Assembly (NCBI GenBank): GCA_005793295.1
Contig: SXSX01000192.1
Coordinates: 1 to 19,169 of the forward strand
DNA length: 19,169 bases
Source: Burkholderiales bacterium
Lineage (GTDB): Bacteria; Pseudomonadota; Gammaproteobacteria; Burkholderiales; Burkholderiaceae_C
Direction of reading: 5' to 3'
Positions 1-8,083 of this stretch are shown piece after piece. Made by a program: the position numbers and the translations under genes. The notes beneath the pieces are model-generated. The model did no database searches, was not told the DNA's origin, and worked only from the letters and a program-made list of their open reading frames with translations. Every line of letters starts with the position of its first letter. Positions within the stretch are counted from its first letter, which is position 1.

Positions 1-490
1 AAAACTGATGGGGGTACTCGTGAACGCGTTGCAAAGCGTCGGGGATGCCCACGGATTCAAGCATCTCAACCGCCCGTGCTAGGCTATTTTGGGCATTCAA
101 GCCCTGGTGCAAGCGCACCGATTCCGTGATCTGATCACCCACACTGTAGGCGGGGTTCAGCGAAGTCATGGGTTCCTGAAAAATCATCGAAATACGGTTG
201 CCGCGCACACGCCGCATTTGCGCTTCGGGAAGTTGCAGCAGATCGCGACCTTCAAACAAAATTTGACCCGAGGTGATGCGGCCAGGCGGCTGCGGAATGA
301 GCCGCATCAAGGCCAGGGCCGTGATGCTTTTGACGCAACCGGATTCGCCCACTAAGCCAAGCGTTTCACCGCGTTGGATGTGCAGTTGAATGTCTTCCAG
401 TACGTGGGCGGTACCGCCTCGGGTCTGGAACTCCACGCCCAGCCCTTTCACTTCGAGCAAGGGCACCATGTCGGTCACTGTATCAGTCAT
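1..490 (-). CDS. dppD: Peptide/nickel-type ABC transporter ATP-binding protein (DppD/OppD-like), partial, altered Walker A
   Basis: This is the first ATPase of a dipeptide/oligopeptide-type importer. It would sit on the cytoplasmic face of the two permeases encoded just upstream and power uptake. About 163 N-terminal residues are visible; the gene runs off the window at base 1, just after EYPHQF, where the family's SGGMRQR signature normally follows. The Q-loop is intact (FQEPMTSLNP, about residues 104-113). The Walker A motif at residues 48-55 reads GESGCVKS where the family has GESG[SC]GKS: the glycine before the lysine is valine (codon 332-334). That glycine is normally essential for nucleotide binding, so the protein may be inactive, or one base may be misread. 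The start at 490 has no clear ribosome binding site; an in-frame ATG at 469 is an alternative. The gap to the upstream permease gene is 34 bases. Family assignment is secure; the transported peptide or other substrate is unknown. Confidence 0.88.
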   Translation of the reverse strand, partial: MTDTVTDMVPLLEVKGLGVEFQTRGGTAHVLEDIQLHIQRGETLGLVGESGCVKSITALALMRLIPQPPGRITSGQILFEGRDLLQLPEAQMRRVRGNRISMIFQEPMTSLNPAYSVGDQITESVRLHQGLNAQNSLARAVEMLESVGIPDALQRVHEYPHQF

Positions 491-524
491 GTCAATTGGG
501 GTGGTTTTACGATTGACTTGTGGC

Positions 525-1424
525 TCAGCGCAAATGCATTTTGGGATTCAGCGCATCGTTAAGGCCATCGCCCACCAGACTCACCGACAACACCGTTAGG
601 AAAATCGCAGCGCCAGGCAGCGTTACAGCCCACCAACACTCCAGGATGTGGCGGCGATTAGAGCCAATCATCATGCCCCAACTCATTACGTTGGGGTCGG
701 ACAAACCCAAAAAACTCAGACCGGCTTCAAACAGGATGGCAACACCCACGACCAACGTGGCCGAGACGATCAATGGCGCCATGGCATTGGGTAAGATTTC
801 GTGCCAAATCAGACGCCAGTGGCTGGCTCCCATGGTGCGCGCCGCGTTTACGTATTCGAGTCCACGCAGGCGAATAAATTCAGCCCGCGTCAGGCGGGCG
901 GTACCTGTCCAGCTGACCATGCCAATGGCGCAGATCACCACGCCCAGACTGGGTTCAAACAAGGTAACCAACACCATGGCAAACAGCAGGGCAGGGAGCA
1001 CTTGGAATAGCTCAGTCAAGCGCGATAACAGTGCGTCGATCCAACCACCAAAATATCCTGCAAGTGCGCCAACAGTGATGCCAATAAGTACGGTAATTGC
1101 CGCCGAGCTCACACCCACCAGCAGTGTGGCGCGCCCACCGATCAACATACCAGCCACGATGTCGCGCCCGAGGTAATCACTGCCAAGCCAGTAGCGGGTG
1201 TCCGTAAAGGGTTCTGTAAAGGGTGGAGCAGAGATGCCAAAAGGAGCCACGCCGTACAAGGATGGGCCGACCAGCATGATGAGAATCACCATTAACAGCA
1301 CGACCAGGCCCAGCATGGCTGCCTTGTTGCTTCTGAATACCCGCCATGCTTCACGCCATGGCGACAGGGCGAGCACAGCATGTTGTTCGGTTGAAGGTGT
1401 CGATTTCGGGGAAGGAGAAGTCAT
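525..1424 (-). CDS. dppC: Peptide ABC transporter inner-membrane permease, DppC type
   Basis: This is the second transmembrane subunit of a dipeptide/oligopeptide importer, 299 aa. It has a short cytoplasmic N-terminus and a first membrane segment at about residues 36-54. The DppC-type segment WLGSDYLGRDIVAG is at about 79-92. The EAA loop that docks with the ATPase is at about 191-212 (YVNAARTMGASHWRLIWHEILP), and the family's C-terminal block GDGLNDALNPK is at 285-295. The reading frame stays open upstream to 1583, but I chose the ATG at 1424 because it overlaps the stop of the upstream permease by one base (TAATG), and because the residues before it look like a shadow of that gene. It pairs with the DppB-type subunit to form the channel. 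The substrate (dipeptide, oligopeptide, glutathione or nickel chelate) cannot be told from the sequence. Confidence 0.95.
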   Translation of the reverse strand: MTSPSPKSTPSTEQHAVLALSPWREAWRVFRSNKAAMLGLVVLLMVILIMLVGPSLYGVAPFGISAPPFTEPFTDTRYWLGSDYLGRDIVAGMLIGGRATLLVGVSSAAITVLIGITVGALAGYFGGWIDALLSRLTELFQVLPALLFAMVLVTLFEPSLGVVICAIGMVSWTGTARLTRAEFIRLRGLEYVNAARTMGASHWRLIWHEILPNAMAPLIVSATLVVGVAILFEAGLSFLGLSDPNVMSWGMMIGSNRRHILECWWAVTLPGAAIFLTVLSVSLVGDGLNDALNPKMHLR

Positions 1425-2401
1425 TATTTGCCCCGCAAGCGAGGGTCGATCCAGCGGTAGCTCAAATCCGTGAGTAGGTTTGCCGCAATCACAAAGAGGG
1501 AGGAAAAAGTCAGAACGCCCAGCAAGGTGGGGTAATCCCGCCCAAGGATGGCATCCAGCGCCAAGGTCCCTAAGCCAGGCCAAGAAAACACTGTTTCAAC
1601 CAATACCGCCCCTGAGATCAGGTTGCCAAACTGCAAGCCCGCAATCGTCACGATCGGCATTAGAGCATTGCGCAGGGCATGCTTGAAGACCACCACAGCC
1701 TCATTCAGACCCTTGGCCCGAGCGGTGCGAACATAGTCCGAGCTAAGTACTTCAAGCATGCTGGCACGTGCCAGGCGGCTGTATTGGGCCAGGTAGACGA
1801 GGGTTAGTGTGAGTGCGGGCAAGACCAAGTGGTGCAGCGCATCCATCGCGGCCGCCCAGCCAGTGGCGCCGTAGTTGCGCACGTCGTACATGCCTGCTAT
1901 GGGCATGACCGGCCAGACTTTACCAAAAAGGATCACCAACAAAATACCTGTCCAAAATACCGGCATGGCCAGCCCGGCCAATGAAACAATGGTTACGACC
2001 GCACTGGCAAAACTTTTGGGCTTGAGGGATGCAAAAACCCCCAACAGTGTTCCGACAGCAATGGCCACCAATAGCGACGTCAAAACCAACAAAATGGTTG
2101 GTCCAATGCGGTCGGCAATCAGGCTGCTCACTGGTCTGTTGTAGGTGTAAGACACGCCGAGGTCTCCTCTTACACTTTTGCTCAGATAGGTGAAGAACTG
2201 CTCAGGCAAAGGCTTATCAAGCCCATATGCCTTTTTAATGCTGTCGATAACGGATTGGTCCCCGCCGCCCATTTCACCGGCTATCACCGTGGCTGGATCA
2301 CCGGGCGCTGCATGGATCAGCGCAAAGTTAACCGCTAAAACAGCCACCATCAAACCTGCTGCGACCAGTAAGCGGCGCAGCAGCAGAATCAAGAATTTCA
2401 A
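1424..2401 (-). CDS. dppB: Peptide ABC transporter inner-membrane permease, DppB type
   Basis: This is the first transmembrane subunit of the peptide-type importer, 325 aa. The N-terminal membrane segment (about 6-29) is followed by the family hallmark HAAPGDPA at 30-37. Further segments are at about 104-126, 134-160 and 190-212, and the EAA loop is at about 223-247 (YVRTARAKG...HALRNALMP). LVETVFSWPGLG at 267-278 is also typical. The start appears to be TTG at 2399-2401: no in-frame ATG or GTG lies between it and the in-frame stop of the upstream binding-protein gene (TAA at 2420-2422), and the next residues match the usual DppB N-terminus. A weak GGA lies about 10 bases upstream. An out-of-frame ATGTGA start-stop lies just before the TTG. 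The end overlaps dppC by one base. Confidence 0.94.
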   Translation of the reverse strand: MKFLILLLRRLLVAAGLMVAVLAVNFALIHAAPGDPATVIAGEMGGGDQSVIDSIKKAYGLDKPLPEQFFTYLSKSVRGDLGVSYTYNRPVSSLIADRIGPTILLVLTSLLVAIAVGTLLGVFASLKPKSFASAVVTIVSLAGLAMPVFWTGILLVILFGKVWPVMPIAGMYDVRNYGATGWAAAMDALHHLVLPALTLTLVYLAQYSRLARASMLEVLSSDYVRTARAKGLNEAVVVFKHALRNALMPIVTIAGLQFGNLISGAVLVETVFSWPGLGTLALDAILGRDYPTLLGVLTFSSLFVIAANLLTDLSYRWIDPRLRGK

Positions 2402-2419
2402 CTCACATTTTCCGAGTGT

Positions 2420-4009
2420 TTAAGCTTTGATGCTGGAATCATTGATGCCATCTACCAAACCCCAAATACCGGCAGGGCGGTTTTGGATTTTGTTGTGAAA
2501 AGCCATGTTGAAATTGATTTCAATTAGAAACGCCACAGGGCAATCATCGACCACTATTTTTTGCATCTGTGAGTACATTGCTTTGCGCTTGGCCATGGAA
2601 GGTTCCTTTGCTGCATTGGCCAATAGTTCGTCGACTTTTGGATTGCTGTAGTTTTGGGTGTTAGACCAAATAATTCCTGGCTTGATGTTTGAACTGAGCC
2701 ATGTTCGATGAACACCAATCACTGGGTCACCCCAATTCCAAACAGAGTCAAGTGTCATATCGAATTGGTGTGAAGCAACACGCCTTGCCCAACTTGGGAA
2801 ATCAGGGGATGCTCTGACATTCACTTCAATTCCTACTTTTGAAAGAGCAATTTTTGTGTATTCTTGTGAAACCATCAGTTCAACGCTACCTGGGATGTAA
2901 TCCAAGTCGAGGGTTAAGCGGATCCCGTTGGCCCCAGGCTTGAGCCCGACTTCGTCAAGCAATTGAGCCGCCTTTTGCAAATTCAAATCATATTTTTCGA
3001 CTTTTGGCTCATAAAAAGGACTGCCAGCAGCGATCGGCCCAGTAGCCCGTGTGTGAACCTTGCCAAGTAGCGTTTCAACCAAATATTTTTTATCAATAGC
3101 AAAGTTAATGGCTTGCCTGACTCGCTTATCCGCAAGTTTGGGACTCTTGGTGTTGAATGCAAGCCATGCGATAGGACCAATAGCGGGTGAAGTTGACGCC
3201 AAAGTAACATTGGGCAACTTGCTTGCTCGACTGATTTGGCCGACATCCGTTAGCTCAGAATGGATATCTATTTCACCCCGCTCAAACGCCAGCATCATGC
3301 TGGAAGTATCTTTGAATTCACGAATGATGATGCGGTTGAGCTTAGGCGTATCCTTCAAGAAGAATTTATCAAAGCGCTCTAAGACTGTGAATTCTCCGGG
3401 CTTGAACTCCACCAATTTAAACGGACCAGAACCAATGGGGTTTGCGTTTCTAGGGTGAACTTTCACATCAGTTCCGTCGCCAAAAATATGCTTCGGAATG
3501 ATTGGAGTAAGCGAAGTTGACATTGCCAAAAGTAACGCGGGATGTGGCTCTAAAAGTCGGACTACTGCGGTATGGGGGTCTGACACCGTAACGGCGTTGA
3601 CTGGCCCGTACATGGTCTTGAAGGGGTGGTTGTCTCTAATCGTCTCGATCGAGAACTTGACGTCTTCGGCCGTAATCGGCTTGCCATCATGAAAAACTGC
3701 GTCTTTGCGAAGATAAAGCGTGACACTGCGGTTGTCGGGAGATAAGTCCCAGCGCTCCGCAAGATAGGGCTGGGGCTTCCAGTTGGCATCCATGCGAATA
3801 GGCGACGCAAATAACTGAGCCGCAGGCATCATCGTTGCTATCCCACTTTGAACAGCGGAGTTCAGGTGCCGTGGTTTTTGCGTCGTGCCAATGACCAAAA
3901 CCCCGCCCTTGGCGGCTTGAGCTGCAACATGCATCGGAATTCCAAAAATGCTGGCCGTAGTTCCGGCAGCTGCGAATTTTAGAAATTTACGTTTATCAAA
4001 ATTTTCCAT
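2420..4009 (-). CDS. Extracellular solute-binding protein, family 5 (DppA/OppA type)
   Basis: This is a 529-aa periplasmic receptor of the SBP_bac_5 family, which captures dipeptides, oligopeptides or similar ligands and delivers them to the DppBC permease. The N-terminus has a signal sequence with a Tat-like motif, DKRKFLK at residues 5-11 (Lys-Arg in place of Arg-Arg), then a hydrophobic stretch and a likely cleavage near AAQA at 29-32. The family signature is at about 84-121 (AERWDLSPDNRSVTLYLR, then FHDGKPITAEDVKFSI). NPIGSGPFKL, another conserved block, is in the middle of the protein. The ATG at 4009 has an AGGAG at 4016-4020, six bases upstream. It is the first gene after a 176-base intergenic gap, so it probably begins a new transcription unit; dppB follows after 18 bases. 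Its G+C looks lower than that of dppB and dppC. The ligand is unknown. Confidence 0.93.
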   Translation of the reverse strand: MENFDKRKFLKFAAAGTTASIFGIPMHVAAQAAKGGVLVIGTTQKPRHLNSAVQSGIATMMPAAQLFASPIRMDANWKPQPYLAERWDLSPDNRSVTLYLRKDAVFHDGKPITAEDVKFSIETIRDNHPFKTMYGPVNAVTVSDPHTAVVRLLEPHPALLLAMSTSLTPIIPKHIFGDGTDVKVHPRNANPIGSGPFKLVEFKPGEFTVLERFDKFFLKDTPKLNRIIIREFKDTSSMMLAFERGEIDIHSELTDVGQISRASKLPNVTLASTSPAIGPIAWLAFNTKSPKLADKRVRQAINFAIDKKYLVETLLGKVHTRATGPIAAGSPFYEPKVEKYDLNLQKAAQLLDEVGLKPGANGIRLTLDLDYIPGSVELMVSQEYTKIALSKVGIEVNVRASPDFPSWARRVASHQFDMTLDSVWNWGDPVIGVHRTWLSSNIKPGIIWSNTQNYSNPKVDELLANAAKEPSMAKRKAMYSQMQKIVVDDCPVAFLIEINFNMAFHNKIQNRPAGIWGLVDGINDSSIKA

Positions 4010-4015
4010 GTGAGA

Positions 4016-4020
4016 CTCCT
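4016..4020 (-). promoter_or_regulatory. Ribosome binding site of the family 5 solute-binding protein
   Basis: AGGAG on the minus strand, six bases before the ATG at 4009. It fixes the start of the binding-protein gene. Confidence 0.8.
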
Positions 4021-4051
4021 GATGGGTCGTGCTGATTTATTGTCGACAGAC

Positions 4052-4071
4052 TAAGCTGATTCTGATGCTTA
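4052..4071. repeat. Short inverted repeat upstream of the peptide-transport operon
   Basis: TAAGC at 4052-4056 and GCTTA at 4067-4071 are perfect inverted copies with a ten-base spacer (TGATTCTGAT), lying about 43-62 bases upstream of the binding-protein start. The place suits an operator, but a 5-bp arm can arise by chance. Confidence 0.25.
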
Positions 4072-4107
4072 ATTTCTACAGCTTGAAAACAAATACATTA
4101 AAAGAAT

Positions 4108-4149
4108 GCAACGCACAAAAAGAAAGTTTCTTTCCGTTTAATGCGTTGC
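4108..4149 (-). terminator. Probable transcription terminator after the Liv-type operon
   Basis: GCAACGCA at 4108-4115 and TGCGTTGC at 4142-4149 form a perfect 8-bp stem. The interior contains a second, nested inverted repeat (AAAGAAA/TTTCTTT, around 4119-4133) that could extend the structure. On the minus strand the hairpin is preceded by an A-run (GAAAAAATCA) and followed by ATTCTTTT, a modest T-tract. It begins about 36 bases after the stop of the Liv-type binding-protein gene, the expected place for a terminator. The plus-strand side also has a T-run (4153-4158), so it might act in both directions. The short T-tract makes strong intrinsic termination uncertain. Confidence 0.5.
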
Positions 4150-4185
4150 TGATTTTTTCAATAAGGCGGACTTTTTAAAGCAACC

Positions 4186-5361
4186 TTACTTGCCTGAAGG
4201 CGCAGCGACTTGGGTCCATTTCCCATTTTTAATCATGTCAATAGAAGCCATTTCAGGGCCCACATGGTTGTTCGTGAAAGTTTGGCGTGAAAACGTAGTG
4301 AAGTCTTGGTGTGGAACCGTTTGCAATGCTTTTGCCAAGGATTGAGAGCTCAGGTTACGGCCATTGGCTTGCAAGCCTGCGATGAACCAAGAGGTGTAAG
4401 AGTAAGAATTGGCAGCATTTTCATCCGCATCCATGTTGAATTTCTGTTTGAAATCCGCTAAGAATTTTTTAGCTGCTGGCTCTGTGGTTTCAGGATCATG
4501 CAATTTCCAGCCACCAATTCCGTATAAACCTTCGACTGACTCTTTACCTGTTTTAGCAACAATAGAAGACCGTCCTGGAAGAGCAGTCAACACCTTGACG
4601 TCTGACCAGTTGAGTTTTTTTACCTCTGACATCACACCCACTGTGTCACGCAAAATACTGGCCATAAAAATCATGTCAACGTTAGCTGCTTTCATTTTTG
4701 CAACTTGCGATGAAAAATCAATATCCCCAGCCTTGGTAGAGGCTTCAGCTGCTAGCGTTGCCGTGCTATTTTTGAGTGATTCGACGAGTCCTGCTTTGAC
4801 CAAATCACCCAACGGGCCTTCTTGGTAGATAAATCCAACCTTTTGGACTTTCCAATTTTTGATGGCCCAAGAAACACCGTTATTGGTTGTGGTGTCGTAG
4901 TTTTGAACCGTGGTGAAAAGTAACGGGCTGTTGCCGCTGACTTTTTGAATGATCCCTGATGCGGCCCATGGCGCAAACACCAAAACACCTGCATCGGTTG
5001 CAGCTTTTACCGTAGCTGCATTTGCACCAGAACCAAACGTATTGAGCAGCGCAAAAACATTGTCACTTTTAACCAGTTTTTGAACTGCACGAACGGCCAT
5101 TTGCGGTTGGCTTCCATTGTCTTCAACGAGCAGTTTTACTTTTCTTCCATGCACACCGCCAGCGGCATTGATTTCGTCAATGCGCAATTGCATTCCATTT
5201 CGAAGCATCGGCATACCGGGGGCCGCTGGACCTGATAAATCAATATGGCTGCCGATCAAAATTTCGGTATCACTGACGCCCTGTGTTTGCGCGTGAGTCG
5301 TGCCGAGCAAAAATGGCAACATACCCATTGCGAGTATGGTACTTTTAAAATTAAATCGCAT
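4186..5361 (-). CDS. Liv-type ABC transporter periplasmic substrate-binding protein (Peripla_BP_6)
   Basis: This 391-aa receptor belongs to the branched-chain amino acid/amide/aromatic-carboxylate class (LivK-like). It has a typical Sec signal peptide (MRFNFK, a hydrophobic core, cleavage probably after THA at residue 24). The first domain begins at VSDTEILIGSHIDLSGP (29-45), followed by GMQLRIDEINAAGGVHGRKV (56-75), the usual ligand-domain opening of the family. The frame stays open to 5400, but I chose the ATG at 5361 because AAGGAGA lies five bases upstream and the signal peptide starts there. It is the last gene of the livHMGF-ligase group, 73 bases after the acyl-CoA synthetase. Many homologues beside acyl-CoA ligases bind aromatic or fatty carboxylates rather than leucine; that is an inference for this one. 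Confidence 0.93.
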   Translation of the reverse strand: MRFNFKSTILAMGMLPFLLGTTHAQTQGVSDTEILIGSHIDLSGPAAPGMPMLRNGMQLRIDEINAAGGVHGRKVKLLVEDNGSQPQMAVRAVQKLVKSDNVFALLNTFGSGANAATVKAATDAGVLVFAPWAASGIIQKVSGNSPLLFTTVQNYDTTTNNGVSWAIKNWKVQKVGFIYQEGPLGDLVKAGLVESLKNSTATLAAEASTKAGDIDFSSQVAKMKAANVDMIFMASILRDTVGVMSEVKKLNWSDVKVLTALPGRSSIVAKTGKESVEGLYGIGGWKLHDPETTEPAAKKFLADFKQKFNMDADENAANSYSYTSWFIAGLQANGRNLSSQSLAKALQTVPHQDFTTFSRQTFTNNHVGPEMASIDMIKNGKWTQVAAPSGK

Positions 5362-5366
5362 AATTG

Positions 5367-5373
5367 TCTCCTT
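5367..5373 (-). promoter_or_regulatory. Ribosome binding site of the Liv-type binding protein
   Basis: AAGGAGA on the minus strand, five bases before the ATG at 5361. It decides the start over the longer frame from 5400, which would add 13 non-signal residues. Confidence 0.85.
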
Positions 5374-5434
5374 GTTAATTAAATATATCCGCTTGGCCAT
5401 TTTCGGAAATGCGTGAATACCCTGAGTAGCCTTC

Positions 5435-7267
5435 TCAGTTTGGGTACATGGTTTCGATCAGCGCCGCATACTTGCGGGCGATGACCTTGCGCTTAAGTTT
5501 CATCGTAGGCGTTAATTCTTCATCCTCGGCAGTGAGTTGCTCGCCAATGATTTTGAAATCTTTAATTTGTTCAACCCGTGCCAACTTGGCGTTAATTCGC
5601 TCGATTTCACTTTGAATCAATTCGTTGATCTCCAGTGACCGTGTCAAGCTACTAAAATCAGTGTAAGGAACTTGATGTTCTTGGGCATACCGCCCCACAT
5701 GCTCTTGATCGATCATGACCAAGCAAGTGAGGTACTTTCTCGCATCACCAATGATGACGGCATCGGTGATGTAAGGGCTAAACTTCAGCAGGCTTTCGAT
5801 GTGGCTAGGGGTAATATTTTTCCCGCCTGACGTAATTAAAATGTCTTTAATCCTGTCTCGGATGGCAAGATATCCTTCAGAATCGATTTCTCCGCAGTCG
5901 CCCGTGTGCAGCCATCCTTCTGAATCAATCGTTTCTGCGGTCCTTTCTGGCAAGTTCCAATAACCGCCGAAAACGTGTGGGCCACGGACTAATATTTCGT
6001 TACTTTCGCCAATTCGAATTTCCGTGTCAGGTGCCTTGATGCCTGCCCATCCCAATTTCAATCCGCCTTTCGGGGTTGAGGTACAAAACCCCGTGGTCTC
6101 CGTCATCCCAAAGGCTTCTCGGAGTTCGATGCCGCAGCTTAAATACCAGCGGATTAAATCAGGCGGTACGGGTGCGGCTCCCGTGAGCGCATTTTTCACA
6201 TTTTGCATACCTAAAAAAATACGAACGTTTCGCATTGCAACCCAATTCAATGCGCTCTGAAATACATTCAGACTCTTGGGTTTAAGGCCTTGTAGCTGTT
6301 CCTCCACATGGGCAGAACTCCATTTTTGGGCCGTTTGGTAAGCCCAACGCGCAGGCCAAATTGCGTCGCGCATGAACAAATCAATCTGAGAGTACATTTT
6401 TTCCCAGAAGCGGGGTGGTGCGAAGACCACATGGGGAGCCACTTCGCGCAGGTCGTTAAAAACAGTTCCGGAGTTTTCTGGAAAATGAACGATCAGTCCA
6501 ATAGCCAAAGGGTTGTAAACCGAGGCCATACGTTCTGCGATATGACAGAGCGGTAAAAATGACACCGATTTATCACCGGGTTGAACGTCTAAATACTGGG
6601 TTGCGAGCTGCAGTTGAAATACCAGGTTGCGGTTTGAAATCATTGCCCCTTTGGGCGCCCCTGTGGTTCCTGAGGTGTAGACCAAAAATGCCAAGTCATC
6701 CGAAAGGGTTTGGTCAATCGCAGCTTCAAAATCGACAGATTGGGTTTTTGCAAGCTCACGACCTTTGGCTAAGAAATCATCAAAAAAACTGATCGAAGAA
6801 TCCTCCAAGCTGCGGAGACCATCATGGTCCATTACCACGATGTGCTTGAGTTTCGGGCATTTGGCGCGAATTTCTAATGTTTTATCCAGTTGTTCTTGGT
6901 TTTCGACAAACAGAATCTGTGCATCTGAATCTAGGAGGACATGTTGCAACTGCTCACCAGAAGATGTGGGGTAAACGCCGTTTCCAACCATTCCCATGCA
7001 CTGCGCAGCCATATCGATAAACAACCACTCGGGACGGTTTTCCGCAAGTACACACACGACCTGGCCATGGCCTATCCCTAGGGCTTTCATCGCTAAACCG
7101 ACAGACCGAACATGGCTGTAGTACTCTTGCCAACTGGTACTTTGCCAAAGTCCTCGTCTTTTATGCCGCAGTGCTGGTTGTTTCGCCCAGGTGTTGCACC
7201 TTTGTCGAAACAGTCGTGCAGGAGTATCCTCCCCTGCGAAGCTGATTACTTTATTTTCTGGACTCAT
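5435..7267 (-). CDS. AMP-forming acyl-CoA synthetase (long-chain FadD15-like family)
   Basis: This enzyme activates a carboxylic acid to its CoA thioester with ATP, through an acyl-adenylate. The protein is 610 aa, normal for the family. The P-loop YTSGTTGAPKGA is at about 197-208, the adenylate-binding FGMTETTG at 386-393, and the hinge block GWLHTGDCGE...RDRIKDILITSGGKNITP at 451-487. The C-terminal PTMKLKRK at 587-594 carries the expected catalytic lysine. GKNITP and the overall length point to the long-chain or bulky-acid branch rather than acetyl-CoA synthetase. The ATG at 7267 follows the livF stop by 37 bases; the frame is open to 7393, but that start would lie deep inside livF. The ribosome binding site is weak. 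Its place between livF and the binding-protein gene suggests it activates the imported acid, trapping it in the cell. Confidence 0.93.
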   Translation of the reverse strand: MSPENKVISFAGEDTPARLFRQRCNTWAKQPALRHKRRGLWQSTSWQEYYSHVRSVGLAMKALGIGHGQVVCVLAENRPEWLFIDMAAQCMGMVGNGVYPTSSGEQLQHVLLDSDAQILFVENQEQLDKTLEIRAKCPKLKHIVVMDHDGLRSLEDSSISFFDDFLAKGRELAKTQSVDFEAAIDQTLSDDLAFLVYTSGTTGAPKGAMISNRNLVFQLQLATQYLDVQPGDKSVSFLPLCHIAERMASVYNPLAIGLIVHFPENSGTVFNDLREVAPHVVFAPPRFWEKMYSQIDLFMRDAIWPARWAYQTAQKWSSAHVEEQLQGLKPKSLNVFQSALNWVAMRNVRIFLGMQNVKNALTGAAPVPPDLIRWYLSCGIELREAFGMTETTGFCTSTPKGGLKLGWAGIKAPDTEIRIGESNEILVRGPHVFGGYWNLPERTAETIDSEGWLHTGDCGEIDSEGYLAIRDRIKDILITSGGKNITPSHIESLLKFSPYITDAVIIGDARKYLTCLVMIDQEHVGRYAQEHQVPYTDFSSLTRSLEINELIQSEIERINAKLARVEQIKDFKIIGEQLTAEDEELTPTMKLKRKVIARKYAALIETMYPN

Positions 7268-7304
7268 GTTTTTTTTGGTAGGGATTGATAGGTTGATTGA
7301 GATT

Positions 7305-8081
7305 TCAGCGCCATGTTTTGCGTCTCTTCCAACGTTGAGAGGTCCCACTAAGGCCTTGTGCAACGTGCCCACCGAGATAGGCCTCTTTGACATCCGACTT
7401 TTGACTCAATGCTTCGCAGGTATCGGCGGCTACGATTCGCCCGAGTTCCATGATGTAACCAAAATCAGCATGGGCTAGAGCAATTGCTGCGTTTTGTTCG
7501 ACGACCAATACAGAGGTTCCCGTTTCTTGGCGGATCCGACTGATGATATTGAAAATCTCCTTAGTCAACAAAGGTGAAAGTCCCAATGAGGGTTCATCGA
7601 GCATCAGTAATTTGGGCTGTGCCATATACGCTCTACCAATGGCTAGCATCTGTTGTTCTCCCCCTGAAAGTAGACCGGCGTGTTGTTGTTCACGCTCTTT
7701 TAATCGAGGGAACCACTGAAAGACTCTTTCTAGGTCTTTGCTCACTCCGCTGGGATCGCGTCGTGTGTAAGCGCCCATATTTAAGTTTTCTCGTACGCTT
7801 AAGAAAGGATAAATTTGTCTGGCCTCGGGGACTAAAACGAGACCATGTCGGCATACCTTATCTGCGTCAAGTCCATGGATGGCTTGATCATTAAAGAGGA
7901 CCTGACCTTTGAATGGATCAATGACTCCCGCAAGCGTATTGAGGAGGGTTGTCTTACCTGCTCCATTGGCACCAAGCACGGCAACCATTTGTCCTTTTTC
8001 AACTTGCAAGTTAACACCCTGCATTGCGGCAATGGGGCCGTACCACGTTTCTAAATTGCGCACCTCAAGCAATAGGTCCAT
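7305..8081 (-). CDS. livF: Branched-chain-type ABC transporter ATP-binding protein LivF
   Basis: This is one of the two cytoplasmic ATPases of a Liv-type importer, 258 aa. Walker A is GANGAGKT (37-44), the ABC signature LSGGEQQ (138-144) and Walker B LLMLDEPS (158-165). VPEARQIYPFLSVRENL at 84-100 is characteristic of LivF. The usual end near AYLGG (234-238) is followed by about 20 extra, basic residues ending KRRKTWR. The ATG at 8081 lies two bases after the livG stop; the longer open frame to 8174 overlaps livG and is rejected. The acyl-CoA synthetase follows after 37 bases. Confidence 0.95.
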   Translation of the reverse strand: MDLLLEVRNLETWYGPIAAMQGVNLQVEKGQMVAVLGANGAGKTTLLNTLAGVIDPFKGQVLFNDQAIHGLDADKVCRHGLVLVPEARQIYPFLSVRENLNMGAYTRRDPSGVSKDLERVFQWFPRLKEREQQHAGLLSGGEQQMLAIGRAYMAQPKLLMLDEPSLGLSPLLTKEIFNIISRIRQETGTSVLVVEQNAAIALAHADFGYIMELGRIVAADTCEALSQKSDVKEAYLGGHVAQGLSGTSQRWKRRKTWR

Positions 8082-8083
8082 TT

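Larger units (their letters stand above)
4010..4185 (-). other. Intergenic region between the Liv-type and Dpp-type transporter operons
   Basis: At 176 bases this is the longest gap between genes in the window. It is AT-rich and has no convincing open reading frame. It holds a hairpin (4108-4149), annotated separately, and a 5-bp inverted repeat with a 10-base spacer (TAAGC-N10-GCTTA, 4052-4071), which could be an operator for the peptide-transport operon but is too short to be sure. A promoter for that operon is expected here, because the gap is long and the next gene has a strong ribosome binding site. I could not identify a convincing -35/-10 pair by eye. Confidence 0.6.

Noticed and set aside
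520..1176. Plus-strand open frame of 218 codons
   Set aside because: It lies wholly opposite the dppC gene, has no recognisable domain, and is a shadow of a well-supported permease.
7268..7393. Extension of the acyl-CoA synthetase to 652 residues
   Set aside because: It would overlap the livF 3' end by 89 bases; the ATG at 7267 agrees with the usual family N-terminus.
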